Positions 1 through 7,488 are shown, counted from the stretch's first letter. The stretch is 64,000 nt of DNA from a virus (IMGVR_UViG_3300037358_000003:37773-101772), one strand, 5' to 3'. The notes: generated from the letters alone by a model not told the origin. A program made the numbers and translations.

Positions 1-6
1 CAGAAG

Positions 7-210
7 ATGACTGAATGCGAGTGGTTCTACAAATGCCACGACGAAAGCGTGGCCGTGGTTGAGCATCCGACTGTTGGTGATGTAGAAATCTGCCATCGCC
101 ACCTTGATTGGATTCAGGCGGATTGGAGTCCTACCAAAATGGTACCACCACTAGCCGCCAAGCATGCTGCTCGCCTGGCTCAGAACTTGGAGAATTTGAC
201 CGATGTCTGA
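7..210 (+). CDS. hypothetical small protein, possibly cut by the window edge
   Basis: A 67-residue protein with one Cys/His cluster (CEWFYKCH near the N-terminus, CHRHLDW in the middle) that could bind a metal. The frame stays open to base 1, so the real start may be further left. Its HLDW-x4-DWSPTK stretch resembles the C-terminus of the protein ending at 2976 (QGDWSPTR), which suggests a shared small domain. No family recognised. Its stop lies inside the ATGTCTGA start of the next gene. Confidence 0.6.
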   Translation: MTECEWFYKCHDESVAVVEHPTVGDVEICHRHLDWIQADWSPTKMVPPLAAKHAARLAQNLENLTDV

Positions 211-643
211 ATACGTGGGCTTTACGACACAGGGTGAAGAAACGTTCCTGCGAGACTGGGCATCCCGAAACAAGTCCATCTATGAAAACGAGGGCAGCTG
301 TGGATTCGGACGTGATTGCGTGGGAATCACCAGCGGTCAGGTGTGGATTGATCTTGGTCCAACGGTCACCAAGCAGTTTGAGGGTGCGTTGGCGTCGGAC
401 ACCTACGAAGACCAAGAGATTGACGGGGACGCTTGGCCACCAGAAGGCGTGGACGACGCGTATCACAAGCACGACTGCTTGGCTGTGCTGGGTCATGGTC
501 CGGCCGCCGTTCATCAACTTTATTTGTGGGTTAAGAATCTGGACTCCCACGGATTTGTGGTGAAGAAGGCAACGCGCTCCACGAAGGACATTTACGACGC
601 CCTGCTGCACGGTGGCGACTACGTTTACTTGGAGAAGGCGTGA
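203..643 (+). CDS. hypothetical protein, 146 aa
   Basis: Starts MSEY at an ATGTCTGA junction that also holds the stop of the gene before, so translation is probably coupled. Acidic and soluble, with a central HKHDCLAVLGHG segment and no membrane segment. No family recognised. It opens a run of tightly overlapping small genes typical of actinophage accessory regions. Confidence 0.7.
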   Translation: MSEYVGFTTQGEETFLRDWASRNKSIYENEGSCGFGRDCVGITSGQVWIDLGPTVTKQFEGALASDTYEDQEIDGDAWPPEGVDDAYHKHDCLAVLGHGPAAVHQLYLWVKNLDSHGFVVKKATRSTKDIYDALLHGGDYVYLEKA

Positions 644-846
644 TGGCCGAAAGTAGCCCTATTCAGACGCCAGCGAAGGACATGCTTGACCTTTGGGATC
701 GCCTGACTACCGCAAGATCAAAACTCAACATGATGGCAGATGATGCTATCTTGGATGGCAGCGAGGATGTTGATCGACTACAGGGTAAGGCCGAGGGTAT
801 TGGACTTGCGTTGTCCTATCTGGATGAGGTGATTCGGGAACGATGA
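643..846 (+). CDS. hypothetical small helical protein
   Basis: A 67-residue, largely helical protein beginning MAESSPIQTPAKD, a copy of the MSE-x-IQ start cassette seen on many genes here. The ATG at 643 overlaps the previous stop (TGATG); a GTG at 640 is a less likely start. No family recognised. Confidence 0.65.
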   Translation: MAESSPIQTPAKDMLDLWDRLTTARSKLNMMADDAILDGSEDVDRLQGKAEGIGLALSYLDEVIRER

Positions 847-1226
847 CGAACTTTTTGGTGGAGACGAAAGAAGCCATTAACCACAGCGGACATAAGCCTA
901 CTGACATTGTGTTTATCGGGTCGGTAGATTCTGGCTATAACTGCAATTGGGACCAGTTCGTGAAATTGGCTGGATTTGAGTATGACTCTGGATTTGGCGG
1001 TCAACAGATCGCTTCGGATCTCATCATTGCATTCTCTGACGGTGCCAGCATGAAGCGTGGCGAGTATGACGGGAGCGAGTGGTGGGAGTACGCGATGCCA
1101 TTTGTGATGCCAGAAAAGCAGATCCCGATTGAAACTTTCATGGACCCTGGCGGTGCATCGTGGACGATGCTAGAAGAGATGCACCAGCCTGGCGGCAAGT
1201 ACGGCTGGGACGACGAAGATGACTGA
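843..1226 (+). CDS. hypothetical protein, 127 aa
   Basis: Overlaps the upstream stop by 4 nt (ATGA). Acidic, rich in Trp and Gly, ends in a very acidic tail (DDEDD). No transmembrane segment or known motif was seen. Its place in the coupled gene string supports coding. Confidence 0.65.
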   Translation: MTNFLVETKEAINHSGHKPTDIVFIGSVDSGYNCNWDQFVKLAGFEYDSGFGGQQIASDLIIAFSDGASMKRGEYDGSEWWEYAMPFVMPEKQIPIETFMDPGGASWTMLEEMHQPGGKYGWDDEDD

Positions 1227-1392
1227 CGCGAAGGAAAGTACAGCTATTCCTCCAGACGTTTCTGTGAAGTGTCGCACCTGCGGCGAACCGTACGAGGAGC
1301 GGATGAGTCTGATCCACAGAAAGATGCTATGGTTTCCCACCTGCAACCACATTGCTGGCAAGGATTCGGCGGAGATAACGCCCAATGTCTGA
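1219..1392 (+). CDS. small zinc-ribbon-like protein
   Basis: A 57-residue protein starting MTDAKESTAIPPD, a variant of the recurring start cassette, then KCRTCGEPYEER and PTCNHIAG. The CxxC plus a later C-x-H pair suggest a small zinc ribbon. Overlaps its neighbours at both ends (8 nt each), as expected of a coupled cistron. Confidence 0.6.
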   Translation: MTDAKESTAIPPDVSVKCRTCGEPYEERMSLIHRKMLWFPTCNHIAGKDSAEITPNV

Positions 1393-1663
1393 GCATCCAT
1401 TCACCAATGACGAATTACGTGGACTGAGAGCATGGTATAAACCCGACCAGACGGGAGCCGCAGCGGTCCGGCAGTCTGACAATGCGGCGCAGGACTTCCC
1501 TATCCTGTTGGATATGGTGGAGTGTTTCCGGTCCCTAGTTGAACAAGCCCTATTCCTGCGGATGTACGGTGAACGCCCACCAGGCGCACCTAAAGATCCA
1601 GCAGGGGAGACATGGCGAGATTGGGACACGCGTGCGGAAGCGGCCCTACGTGGGGACGTTTGA
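1385..1663 (+). CDS. hypothetical protein, 92 aa
   Basis: Starts MSEHPFTNDE at another ATGTCTGA overlap. Helical, with a WRDWDTRAEAAL C-terminal segment of a kind I associate with small phage proteins. No catalytic motif. Directly precedes a DNA methyltransferase gene with a 3-nt gap. Confidence 0.65.
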   Translation: MSEHPFTNDELRGLRAWYKPDQTGAAAVRQSDNAAQDFPILLDMVECFRSLVEQALFLRMYGERPPGAPKDPAGETWRDWDTRAEAALRGDV

Positions 1664-1666
1664 CTT

Positions 1667-2323
1667 GTGAAATTATATTATGATCAAAACGGTATAACGA
1701 TTTATCATGGAGATTGCCGCGACATTTTACACAATCTGGACATGGCCGACCTTCTGCTGACTGACCCTCCGTACGGAATTAATAACGGGACACGTTGGCC
1801 AAAACGACAACCCACGCCTTGGAGTAAGGATTATGATCCGATAGTGGGGGATGATCAACCATTCGACCCTACCCACCTGCTGGGAATCGCCCGCCACCAC
1901 GTTATCTTCGGCGGCAATCTTTTTAGCAATAAATTGCCTGAAGCTAGTTGTTGGATTGTATGGGATCAGAAACGAAATCAACATCCAGACTGGAATACGG
2001 CACACGGAGAGATGGCGTGGACGGATTTCGCGTGTGGAATTCGCATTTTCCCGTATCTGTGGGACGGGTACAAGCGTGATGGAGAGGTGGGGCGGCACGT
2101 CCATCCCAACCAAAAGCCTGTGGCCCTGATGGAATGGATCATAACCAGGTGGACCAAGCCTGGAGAATCAATTTTAGACCCCTACATGGGAAGCGGTCCT
2201 GTAGCAAAAGCATGTCAAACGCTTGGACGACGGTATGTGGGTATTGAAGTTGAGGAAGAATACTGTGAAGCCACCATTGAACGACTTGCTCAACCACCCT
2301 TATTTTCACTTGACATTTTGTAG
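1667..2323 (+). CDS. DNA methyltransferase, beta class (N4/N6)
   Basis: SAM-dependent DNA methylase that would modify phage DNA, perhaps against host restriction. Motif IV (TDPPYGIN, residues about 32-39) comes before motif I (LDPYMGSGPVAKA, about 170-182), the order of the beta class in the N6_N4_Mtase family. 218 aa is short for a complete enzyme, so the target-recognition part is small. Starts with GTG; no ribosome site is evident. The coding sequence looks more A/T-rich than its neighbours, with ATT/AAA-rich codons in the first 100 nt, which hints at recent acquisition. Target base and site cannot be told from sequence. Confidence 0.9.
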   Translation: MKLYYDQNGITIYHGDCRDILHNLDMADLLLTDPPYGINNGTRWPKRQPTPWSKDYDPIVGDDQPFDPTHLLGIARHHVIFGGNLFSNKLPEASCWIVWDQKRNQHPDWNTAHGEMAWTDFACGIRIFPYLWDGYKRDGEVGRHVHPNQKPVALMEWIITRWTKPGESILDPYMGSGPVAKACQTLGRRYVGIEVEEEYCEATIERLAQPPLFSLDIL

Positions 2324-2338
2324 GATCAGGGCCATAAT
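2310..2338 (+). promoter_or_regulatory. promoter for a leaderless gene
   Basis: TTGACA (2310-2315), 17-nt spacer, CATAAT (2333-2338). The ATG of the next gene begins 6 nt after the -10, so the transcript should start at or next to the start codon. Same geometry as at least five other promoters here. The -35 overlaps the 3' end of the methyltransferase gene. Confidence 0.85.
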
Positions 2339-2344
2339 GAATAT

Positions 2345-2521
2345 ATGACCAAGACACACAACACTACAGAGACCACTGACAGCTACAAGGCCATGTGCGA
2401 CAGGGAGCGTGCCCGCAAGGACGCTCTCGACCTCCCTTGCGCCATCCGGGTTCGGATGCCCAAGTTCACCGAGGGCGAAGCCCCCAAGAACGTTGGCCGC
2501 TACGCTCGCCCCGGAATCTAG
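2345..2521 (+). CDS. hypothetical protein from a leaderless mRNA
   Basis: 58 residues, basic and Arg/Lys-rich, beginning MTKTHNTTETT. The start is set by the promoter at 2310-2338: this ATG is 7 nt past the -10 and no ribosome binding site fits. Codon use is strongly biased to C at third positions, unlike the neighbouring genes, perhaps a sign of high expression. Shares the ATGACC opening with the other leaderless genes. Confidence 0.7.
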   Translation: MTKTHNTTETTDSYKAMCDRERARKDALDLPCAIRVRMPKFTEGEAPKNVGRYARPGI

Positions 2522-2535
2522 GGGCGGCTAGCGCC

Positions 2536-2976
2536 ATGAAGCGATGCTCTCAGTGTCTTGCGCCGTCTGATGGTTGGCCAGATGGCGAGGGTGGCGAATT
2601 GTGTCAAGATCATTGGACGCAGCACCGCTGTGGCGAACCTCGTACTGAACATCCTGAATGGTATTGTCTGACATGCGGGTGCTGGAACGATGTGCATCCA
2701 GGCGCCTGCGCTGTGAGTGACTGCGTCTGCACGAATCTCCACCTTCAGGGATACCCAAGCAGAAAAGAATACGAGAAGGAGAGACGCAAGGCTAAGGGGC
2801 ACTACATCGTTCAGGCGCCTCCACCCGCTAGCCACTATTGCGAGAAGCCGTCTACGTTCTATGCGCGTCCAGGAGAAATATGGCAGTGCGACATCTGTCA
2901 TCAAAAATGGAAGTTCCGCAGGTCATTGCTTGATCGGCTCGCGATGGTCCAGGGTGATTGGAGTCCGACACGATGA
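2536..2976 (+). CDS. cysteine-rich zinc-binding protein
   Basis: 146 residues with several metal-binding pairs: CSQCL at the N-terminus, YCLTCGCW and DCVC in the middle, and QCDICHQKW near the end. Probably binds two or more zinc ions. The C-terminus (QGDWSPTR) matches the motif in the first protein of the window. The start at 2536 is chosen because the upstream extension would overlap the leaderless gene before it. Function unknown. Confidence 0.65.
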   Translation: MKRCSQCLAPSDGWPDGEGGELCQDHWTQHRCGEPRTEHPEWYCLTCGCWNDVHPGACAVSDCVCTNLHLQGYPSRKEYEKERRKAKGHYIVQAPPPASHYCEKPSTFYARPGEIWQCDICHQKWKFRRSLLDRLAMVQGDWSPTR

Positions 2977-3281
2977 GCGAAAGTACAGATATTCAGACAC
3001 GTAGTTGCGCTGAGTGCATCCATGCGGTCTTTCAGGAAACCGGCTACTCCAACTACACGGTCGAGGGTAGGGATTTCTGGTGTAGCAAAAATCTCCATCC
3101 TGACGATGGCTTCGACGCTTGGTACGACAGGGATGATCGCTTAAAGTTTGCGGAGGAGTGTCCAGAATACTGGCAAGGTGAACCTATCAGTATCGATGTT
3201 GACCAGGAAGAACTAGTGTCACTTAGTCCAGACCGACGTGCTATTTACGACGAGACAATGAAGCGGGCTTACGGTGACTAG
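2973..3281 (+). CDS. hypothetical protein with start cassette
   Basis: 102 residues opening MSESTDIQTRSCAEC, a clear copy of the MSE-x-IQ cassette followed by a CAEC pair and a later DFWCSKN. The Cys pattern resembles phage proteins with a short zinc-binding N-terminus. Overlaps the gene before by 4 nt. Confidence 0.65.
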   Translation: MSESTDIQTRSCAECIHAVFQETGYSNYTVEGRDFWCSKNLHPDDGFDAWYDRDDRLKFAEECPEYWQGEPISIDVDQEELVSLSPDRRAIYDETMKRAYGD

Positions 3282-3531
3282 CCCGTCTGAAAGCAACGCT
3301 ATTCCTTCAAAGGTTTATCTTGCCGTGCGATCTTGGGATAATTGGGAGAGCGACATTGGTGAAAGATTCCTAGGAGCGTTTACAACGCTTGAAGGGGCTA
3401 AGCGATTTTGTGAGGAAAAATACAGAGGCGATGAACCCGTTTGGCGTGATTACACCTACGGGTCATCTTGGACACTAGATACACGGCGACAGGATTCGAT
3501 AGATATTGAGCTGACGGAGGTCGGCCCATGA
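3274..3531 (+). CDS. hypothetical protein, 85 aa
   Basis: GTG start overlapping the previous stop. Begins MTSPSESNAIPSKVY, another cassette-like N-terminus. A segment about residues 30-45 (FTTLEGAKRFCEEKY) looks like the helix of a small alpha/beta fold. No family recognised. Confidence 0.6.
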   Translation: MTSPSESNAIPSKVYLAVRSWDNWESDIGERFLGAFTTLEGAKRFCEEKYRGDEPVWRDYTYGSSWTLDTRRQDSIDIELTEVGP

Positions 3532-3890
3532 GTCAGTGGATCCACGTAGACGGTCATCTCAACGGAGTAGCCAAAGACCTGTCTGATGAAAAGACGCCGG
3601 AGGGATCAGAGGGCGGTCACCCTCTTAGCAAGTACATGGCGCACAATTGGATGTGGCATGCCGACCTGCGGGATCGTGGCGAAGAGGACGCTTCGTCAAT
3701 TCGCGATTGGTTCGTCTCCCTGTGTCAGCGAACCCAACCGCATGATGCGGAACTCACCATTGACGTGGAGTTCGGTGGTCGCTATGATTTTACTTGGGAT
3801 GCGGGACATCAAGACCTGATTCTGGAAATCCCACCGCTCTACAGGGACGCACTTGATGATGAGCACATGGAGCGTGAAACTAATGTCTGA
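3528..3890 (+). CDS. hypothetical protein, 120 aa
   Basis: ATG overlaps the previous stop by 4 nt. Acidic and soluble, rich in His, Trp and Asp, with no clear motif. Its last codons are fused through ATGTCTGA to the start of the next gene. Confidence 0.6.
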   Translation: MSQWIHVDGHLNGVAKDLSDEKTPEGSEGGHPLSKYMAHNWMWHADLRDRGEEDASSIRDWFVSLCQRTQPHDAELTIDVEFGGRYDFTWDAGHQDLILEIPPLYRDALDDEHMERETNV

Positions 3891-4149
3891 AAAGACAAGT
3901 ATTCAGCCACCCGACGAACTTTGGACCTTTGACAAGGCTGAAATCCATCACGGCGGTCTTGGACTTTGGGAAATCTTCTTTTTTAAAGACGGACGCTCTG
4001 GCTGGTCCCACGTTGAGTGCGTCAACACAAAACGAAAGGCACAGCGGAGGGCGCGAAGGGTTTTGCAAGATGGATATCTGTTTCGCCCACCCAAGGAAAC
4101 AACGGCAGTGGAAACCATTACAAAAACGAGGAATTTGGGCCATGTCTGA
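3883..4149 (+). CDS. hypothetical basic protein with start cassette
   Basis: 88 residues opening MSEKTSIQPPDELW, the most complete copy of the cassette. The middle is basic (TKRKAQRRARRVL), so nucleic-acid binding is possible but unproven. The start at 3883 is chosen because it lies in the ATGTCTGA junction; upstream in-frame ATGs fall inside the previous gene. Confidence 0.6.
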   Translation: MSEKTSIQPPDELWTFDKAEIHHGGLGLWEIFFFKDGRSGWSHVECVNTKRKAQRRARRVLQDGYLFRPPKETTAVETITKTRNLGHV

Positions 4150-4171
4150 AAAGGATAGCTTTCTACCATGA
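4142..4171 (+). CDS. nine-codon mini-ORF, relic of the start cassette
   Basis: Encodes MSEKDSFLP and stops at a TGA that overlaps the ATG of the methyltransferase. The nucleotides match the first 30 nt of the genes at 3883 and 4806, so this looks like a cassette detached from its gene. It may act as a leader peptide that couples translation into the methyltransferase. Confidence 0.5.
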   Translation: MSEKDSFLP

Positions 4172-4806
4172 ATCCTTACTACGAGGATTCGCTTGTGACG
4201 CTTTATTGCGGTGATAGTCGTGAGATCCTGCCGTTACTCAAGGCTGACGCTATTGTGACCGATCCTCCGTATGGCGTGAATCTGGACTACGACACTTTTG
4301 ATGACTCGCCAGAGAACGTAGCAGCACTCGCCGCAGATATTGTGCCAATGATGCGTGACGCTGCACCAGTTTCGGCGCTTTTTACGGGTGTCAAGAATCT
4401 TCACAAGTGGCCAACGCCTGACTGGACGATGTGCTGGTTTATGTCAAATGGCATCGGCGTGGGTCCGTATGGATTCTGTACCTGGCAGCCCATTCTGATT
4501 TATGGAAAAGATCCGTATGGAGGCAAAGGATCGCGTCCAGATGGCGTGTCTCTTCCGACTGCAGCTAGAGATATCGTCGGAGGTCATCCGTGCCCAAAGC
4601 CGGTCACCGTAATGACGTGGCTGATTCAGCGGATGATTTCAGACCCAGACGGTGTAGTCCTGGACCCGTTCACTGGCAGCGGATCAACGCTTGTAGCGGC
4701 CAAGCAACTCGGATATCATGCTATTGGGATTGAACTTTCGGAGGCGTACTGTGATGTTGCGGTCAGACGGCTGGCGCAAGGGTCGTTATTTGAGGCGTTC
4801 GCGTGA
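4168..4806 (+). CDS. DNA methyltransferase, beta class (N4/N6)
   Basis: Second SAM-dependent DNA methylase. TDPPYGVN at about residues 30-37 is motif IV; LDPFTGSGSTLVAA at about 165-178 is motif I, followed by GIELSEAYCDVAVRR. The order is again beta class (N6_N4_Mtase family). It is related to but clearly diverged from the methylase at 1667, and its composition is like the surrounding genes. Start is coupled to the mini-ORF MSEKDSFLP. Confidence 0.9.
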   Translation: MNPYYEDSLVTLYCGDSREILPLLKADAIVTDPPYGVNLDYDTFDDSPENVAALAADIVPMMRDAAPVSALFTGVKNLHKWPTPDWTMCWFMSNGIGVGPYGFCTWQPILIYGKDPYGGKGSRPDGVSLPTAARDIVGGHPCPKPVTVMTWLIQRMISDPDGVVLDPFTGSGSTLVAAKQLGYHAIGIELSEAYCDVAVRRLAQGSLFEAFA

Positions 4807-5237
4807 TGTCTGAAAAGATAAACTTTCAACCATGGCTACCTGGTGGTGACGGTGACTTCTGCCGCGGCTTAGACGCAGAGAAGGACGCCGACCCTGAAAA
4901 GGTGTTGGATGCGTTTTTGTGGGATCTGGAAGGATTGACCGTTGCCAAGCTGACGGAGACCGAACGTGACGCGCTCATGGACTGCTTGACGTTCATGCCC
5001 ATGTTTTCGGTTATCAAGATTGACTGGGATGATCTGGGAGAGGATTGTGAGTGGCACACGGACGGGCACGGCAAGCGATGCCGTCCTACTTGGTGGTTGG
5101 AGTATCGTGCGGGAGACATCATCGAAGACGTGGTGGATCGTCTTCAGTCTGAGTGCTCACATGCGAATATCAACGAATCAGGTCTGTGGTGTAATGATTG
5201 TGGATATTCACAAAACTTCAAGAAGGTGATGGCGTGA
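4806..5237 (+). CDS. hypothetical acidic protein with zinc-ribbon tail
   Basis: 143 residues. Opens with the cassette MSEKINFQPW and is followed by an acidic helical body; the C-terminus has CSHANI and WCNDCGYS, a likely zinc site. Start at 4806 sits on the previous stop (TGATG). Confidence 0.65.
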   Translation: MSEKINFQPWLPGGDGDFCRGLDAEKDADPEKVLDAFLWDLEGLTVAKLTETERDALMDCLTFMPMFSVIKIDWDDLGEDCEWHTDGHGKRCRPTWWLEYRAGDIIEDVVDRLQSECSHANINESGLWCNDCGYSQNFKKVMA

Positions 5238-5413
5238 CTGAGGAGACTTGTTGGGCCATCCTGTCGGCCTATTCAATCGTGCCGCCGCATTGCATTCTTC
5301 CCAAGGGGCACGATGGCAACCATCAGGCCCACCCGCTTGATGATCTGACATGGGCTAATGATGACCTCACTGCTCGCCAGCGGCAAACGGAAGTGCGGGA
5401 GACTGGCAAATGA
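5234..5413 (+). CDS. hypothetical protein, 59 aa
   Basis: GTG start overlapping the previous TGA. Contains CILPKGHDGNHQAHP, a Cys/His segment common in short phage proteins that probably binds zinc. No function assigned. Confidence 0.6.
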   Translation: MTEETCWAILSAYSIVPPHCILPKGHDGNHQAHPLDDLTWANDDLTARQRQTEVRETGK

Positions 5414-5562
5414 AACTGCGCTGTAGATTGAGACATCATGACTGGCTTAGCCCCGAGCCATGGCACGGCAGCCCGTTTTACCTCCGTACGCGCTGTCGAT
5501 ATTATGCCGACTGCGGTGGAGTTCAGTGGTTCCCGAGAAAGCCGGGGGTTGGCGATGTCTGA
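5410..5562 (+). CDS. hypothetical basic miniprotein
   Basis: 50 residues, Arg/His/Trp-rich (MKLRCRLRHHDWL, LRTRCRYYADCGG). Four-nt overlap with the gene before and eight-nt overlap with the gene after support it despite its size. Confidence 0.55.
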   Translation: MKLRCRLRHHDWLSPEPWHGSPFYLRTRCRYYADCGGVQWFPRKPGVGDV

Positions 5563-5770
5563 AAATGATAAGATTCCGACGAGGTGGTGTGATCGCAGCA
5601 GTTGCCAATACATGCTGCGGGCGGCTGGCGGAACGTCAAGGGTCTTGATGATGAGGTACGCGGACGGGGAAGGATTAGACAGTGATGGCCGAGAATCCGT
5701 CTGGCGTGACATCGCCACGTTTCCAAGCTATAACGACGCCGACTCAGTCCTGCGGAAGTTGCGGTCGTGA
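5555..5770 (+). CDS. hypothetical protein with start cassette
   Basis: 71 residues from MSENDKIPTRWCDRSSC. This start is preferred over the longer frame because it falls in an ATGTCTGA junction and matches the cassette. The DADSVLRKL tail looks helical. No family recognised. Confidence 0.6.
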   Translation: MSENDKIPTRWCDRSSCQYMLRAAGGTSRVLMMRYADGEGLDSDGRESVWRDIATFPSYNDADSVLRKLRS

Positions 5771-6147
5771 GTGAATCCGTGTCAAGAAGCGAGAACTTTC
5801 AACCAAGGCGTGTACTGGTCTATGGCGGGCGTGACTTTATGGATCGAGAGTTCATGGGGTCTGTGCTGCGGAAGCACCTTGAACCGGGCGACGTGATTGT
5901 TCACGGCGGCGCACCAGGGGCCGATTCCCTTGCCGGGGACATATCGGGGCGTGTGCTTGGTCACGACGTTGAGGTTCATCCTGCCCAGTGGAGCAAGTAC
6001 GGCAAGGCCGCTGGCCCTATCCGCAATCAGGAAATGCTTGACTCGGGTATTCAGTTCGCCATTGGGTTCGCTGGTGGTCGTGGGACTGATGACATGACCA
6101 ACCGGCTCATCAAGGCGAACGTGCTCCGTATCGGGCCAGCGTTCTGA
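5767..6147 (+). CDS. SLOG-family protein (DUF2493/YspA-like)
   Basis: 126 residues. After a cassette-like N-terminus (SENFQPRR) comes a Rossmann-like core: LVYGGRDFMD, then VIVHGGAPGADSLAG, then GPIRNQEML and FAGGRGTDDM. These are the signatures of the cpYpsA-related SLOG fold, whose members bind nucleotides or nucleotide-derived ligands. Role in the phage unknown; SLOG proteins are often linked to nucleotide sensing or conflict. A paralog lies at 7078-7488. Confidence 0.8.
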   Translation: MSESVSRSENFQPRRVLVYGGRDFMDREFMGSVLRKHLEPGDVIVHGGAPGADSLAGDISGRVLGHDVEVHPAQWSKYGKAAGPIRNQEMLDSGIQFAIGFAGGRGTDDMTNRLIKANVLRIGPAF

Positions 6148-6170
6148 TGTCTGAAAACCTCGACATCTAA
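6147..6170 (+). CDS. seven-codon relic of the start cassette
   Basis: ATGTCTGAAAAC then three codons and a stop (MSENLDI), starting on the stop of the SLOG gene. It is followed by a promoter rather than a gene, so it looks like a leftover cassette. Confidence 0.4.
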   Translation: MSENLDI

Positions 6171-6195
6171 ACAAAAGGCATACAATAGTTAGCAC

Positions 6196-6224
6196 TTGAC
6201 ATTCTGACCATTGAGGCGCATAAT
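6196..6224 (+). promoter_or_regulatory. promoter for a leaderless gene
   Basis: TTGACA (6196-6201), 17-nt spacer ending in GGCG, CATAAT (6219-6224), then six nt and ATG at 6231. Confidence 0.85.
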
Positions 6225-6230
6225 CTATAT

Positions 6231-6428
6231 ATGACCACCACAGAGACAGGGTTTTCCTTCCCAGAGCGGATCATGGTTATCTCCTCTGGACGCGACCACA
6301 ATGCCCGCAAGACGGCGGGTGGTTGGGTGCTGGAATGCACCAATCAGATCATCACGCTTGCTCACGCTCGTCCGGTAAACCCTGACGTGGGTGCGGGTGG
6401 ACGTTGCGCACACTGCGAGGTGTGGTAA
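6231..6428 (+). CDS. hypothetical protein from a leaderless mRNA
   Basis: 65 residues starting MTTTETGFSF. The start is fixed by the promoter six nt upstream. The C-terminal RCAHCEVW suggests a half zinc site. Heads a coupled group running to at least 9.3 kb. Confidence 0.65.
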   Translation: MTTTETGFSFPERIMVISSGRDHNARKTAGGWVLECTNQIITLAHARPVNPDVGAGGRCAHCEVW

Positions 6429-6589
6429 TGATCAAGACAGAAACCCACGAAATGAAGCCCTCGCAGGGAACGCCAGTGGTGTTCACCAAGCAGGGTCGCC
6501 AGATCGTCGGCCACAGCACTTGCCCCACATGCGGAGAGGCTGTCGCCAAGGGTGGTCACGGTCCTAGCGGCTGGTATCACTCAAACTAA
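6428..6589 (+). CDS. small zinc-ribbon protein
   Basis: 53 residues; TAATG overlap with the gene before. CPTCGEAVAKGGHG is a zinc-ribbon-like knuckle. Lys/Thr-rich N-terminus. No specific function. Confidence 0.6.
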   Translation: MIKTETHEMKPSQGTPVVFTKQGRQIVGHSTCPTCGEAVAKGGHGPSGWYHSN

Positions 6590-6753
6590 TGGGTATCTGT
6601 CGATTGTTCCATCAGTGGGGTGTGTGGGCAACGTCTGATGAGATGGAGTACACACTGCGCAACCGGCATAGCTACGAGAAGATCGCCACGCAACCAGCGC
6701 AGGAACGGACGTGTGACCGGTGCGGACGACGCCAAATGAAGAAGGTTCAATGA
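6589..6753 (+). CDS. small Cys-containing protein
   Basis: 54 residues, starts on the stop of the previous gene and its stop overlaps the next start. Contains CDRCGRRQMKK at the C-terminus and an N-terminal CRLFHQW, a plausible zinc-binding pair. No family recognised. Confidence 0.55.
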   Translation: MGICRLFHQWGVWATSDEMEYTLRNRHSYEKIATQPAQERTCDRCGRRQMKKVQ

Positions 6754-6917
6754 CTCTCGTTAAGCGTCCAGACCTTTTTGATCAAGTTCTCGCAGGCCAG
6801 GACATCCACCAAGTGATTCCAGCGGATGGAGATGTCTTTGCCTTATCCACAATCTGCCAAACGTGCGATCAACTCGCCTACTGGCGGATCGGAATAGCGA
6901 AATGGGAACACGCATGA
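6750..6917 (+). CDS. hypothetical protein, 55 aa
   Basis: Starts MTLVKRPDLFDQVL at an ATGA overlap. Contains CQTCDQLAYW, a CxxC pair. Short and otherwise featureless. Confidence 0.5.
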   Translation: MTLVKRPDLFDQVLAGQDIHQVIPADGDVFALSTICQTCDQLAYWRIGIAKWEHA

Positions 6918-7081
6918 TGCACCACTGGTGGGTCTATCGCTGGGGACACGGACGCATATCGTGGAGCTATTGGGGCATCAAAGGTTCAGAGCCGATCTAT
7001 TGGCTATGGATTGGACTCGGATGTCTCGGATTGCTTCTGGCGATTCAGACACTCCGAATCTGGTTGGCGTGGAAACGATGA
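6914..7081 (+). CDS. single-pass membrane miniprotein
   Basis: 55 residues; Trp/His-rich N-terminal half, then one hydrophobic segment (about residues 29-49, WLWIGLGCLGLLLA) and a basic end (LAWKR). Likely a small inner-membrane protein. Overlaps neighbours by 4 nt on each side. Confidence 0.6.
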   Translation: MMHHWWVYRWGHGRISWSYWGIKGSEPIYWLWIGLGCLGLLLAIQTLRIWLAWKR

Positions 7082-7488
7082 CTAATGCGAACGATTCGCA
7101 TTTGAAGAGAATCCGGGAGATTCAGACATACGACCGTGTTTTAGTCTGTGGTGGGCGGGATTTTAGGGACGCACTGTCGATGCAAGATCAGTTACGACGA
7201 GTGATGGAACTAGGCGCTCAGCAATCGTGCCTACCCACTATCATCAATGGCGATGCAGCAGGCGCTGACCAGTTCGCTGATTGCGTGGCCCAACTATTGG
7301 GAATGCCTACTGAACGGTATCCGGCAGACTGGAAAACACACGGCAAGTCAGCTGGACCCATTCGCAACCAAGAGATGCTGTCCACCGGGATTGACTATGC
7401 TGTAGTTATGCCTGGCGGACGTGGAACTGAAGACATGGTGGGCAGACTCATTAAATCCCGAGTCGGAATGCAGGTGGTTGGCAAGTGA
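7078..7488 (+). CDS. SLOG-family protein (DUF2493/YspA-like), paralog
   Basis: 136 residues from MTNANDSHLKR. Core signatures match the gene at 5767: LVCGGRDFRD, TIINGDAAGADQFA, KSAGPIRNQEML and MPGGRGTEDM. GPIRNQEML is identical in the two. Start at 7078 is chosen for the 4-nt overlap; an upstream in-frame ATG lies inside the membrane protein gene. Ligand and role unknown. Confidence 0.8.
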   Translation: MTNANDSHLKRIREIQTYDRVLVCGGRDFRDALSMQDQLRRVMELGAQQSCLPTIINGDAAGADQFADCVAQLLGMPTERYPADWKTHGKSAGPIRNQEMLSTGIDYAVVMPGGRGTEDMVGRLIKSRVGMQVVGK

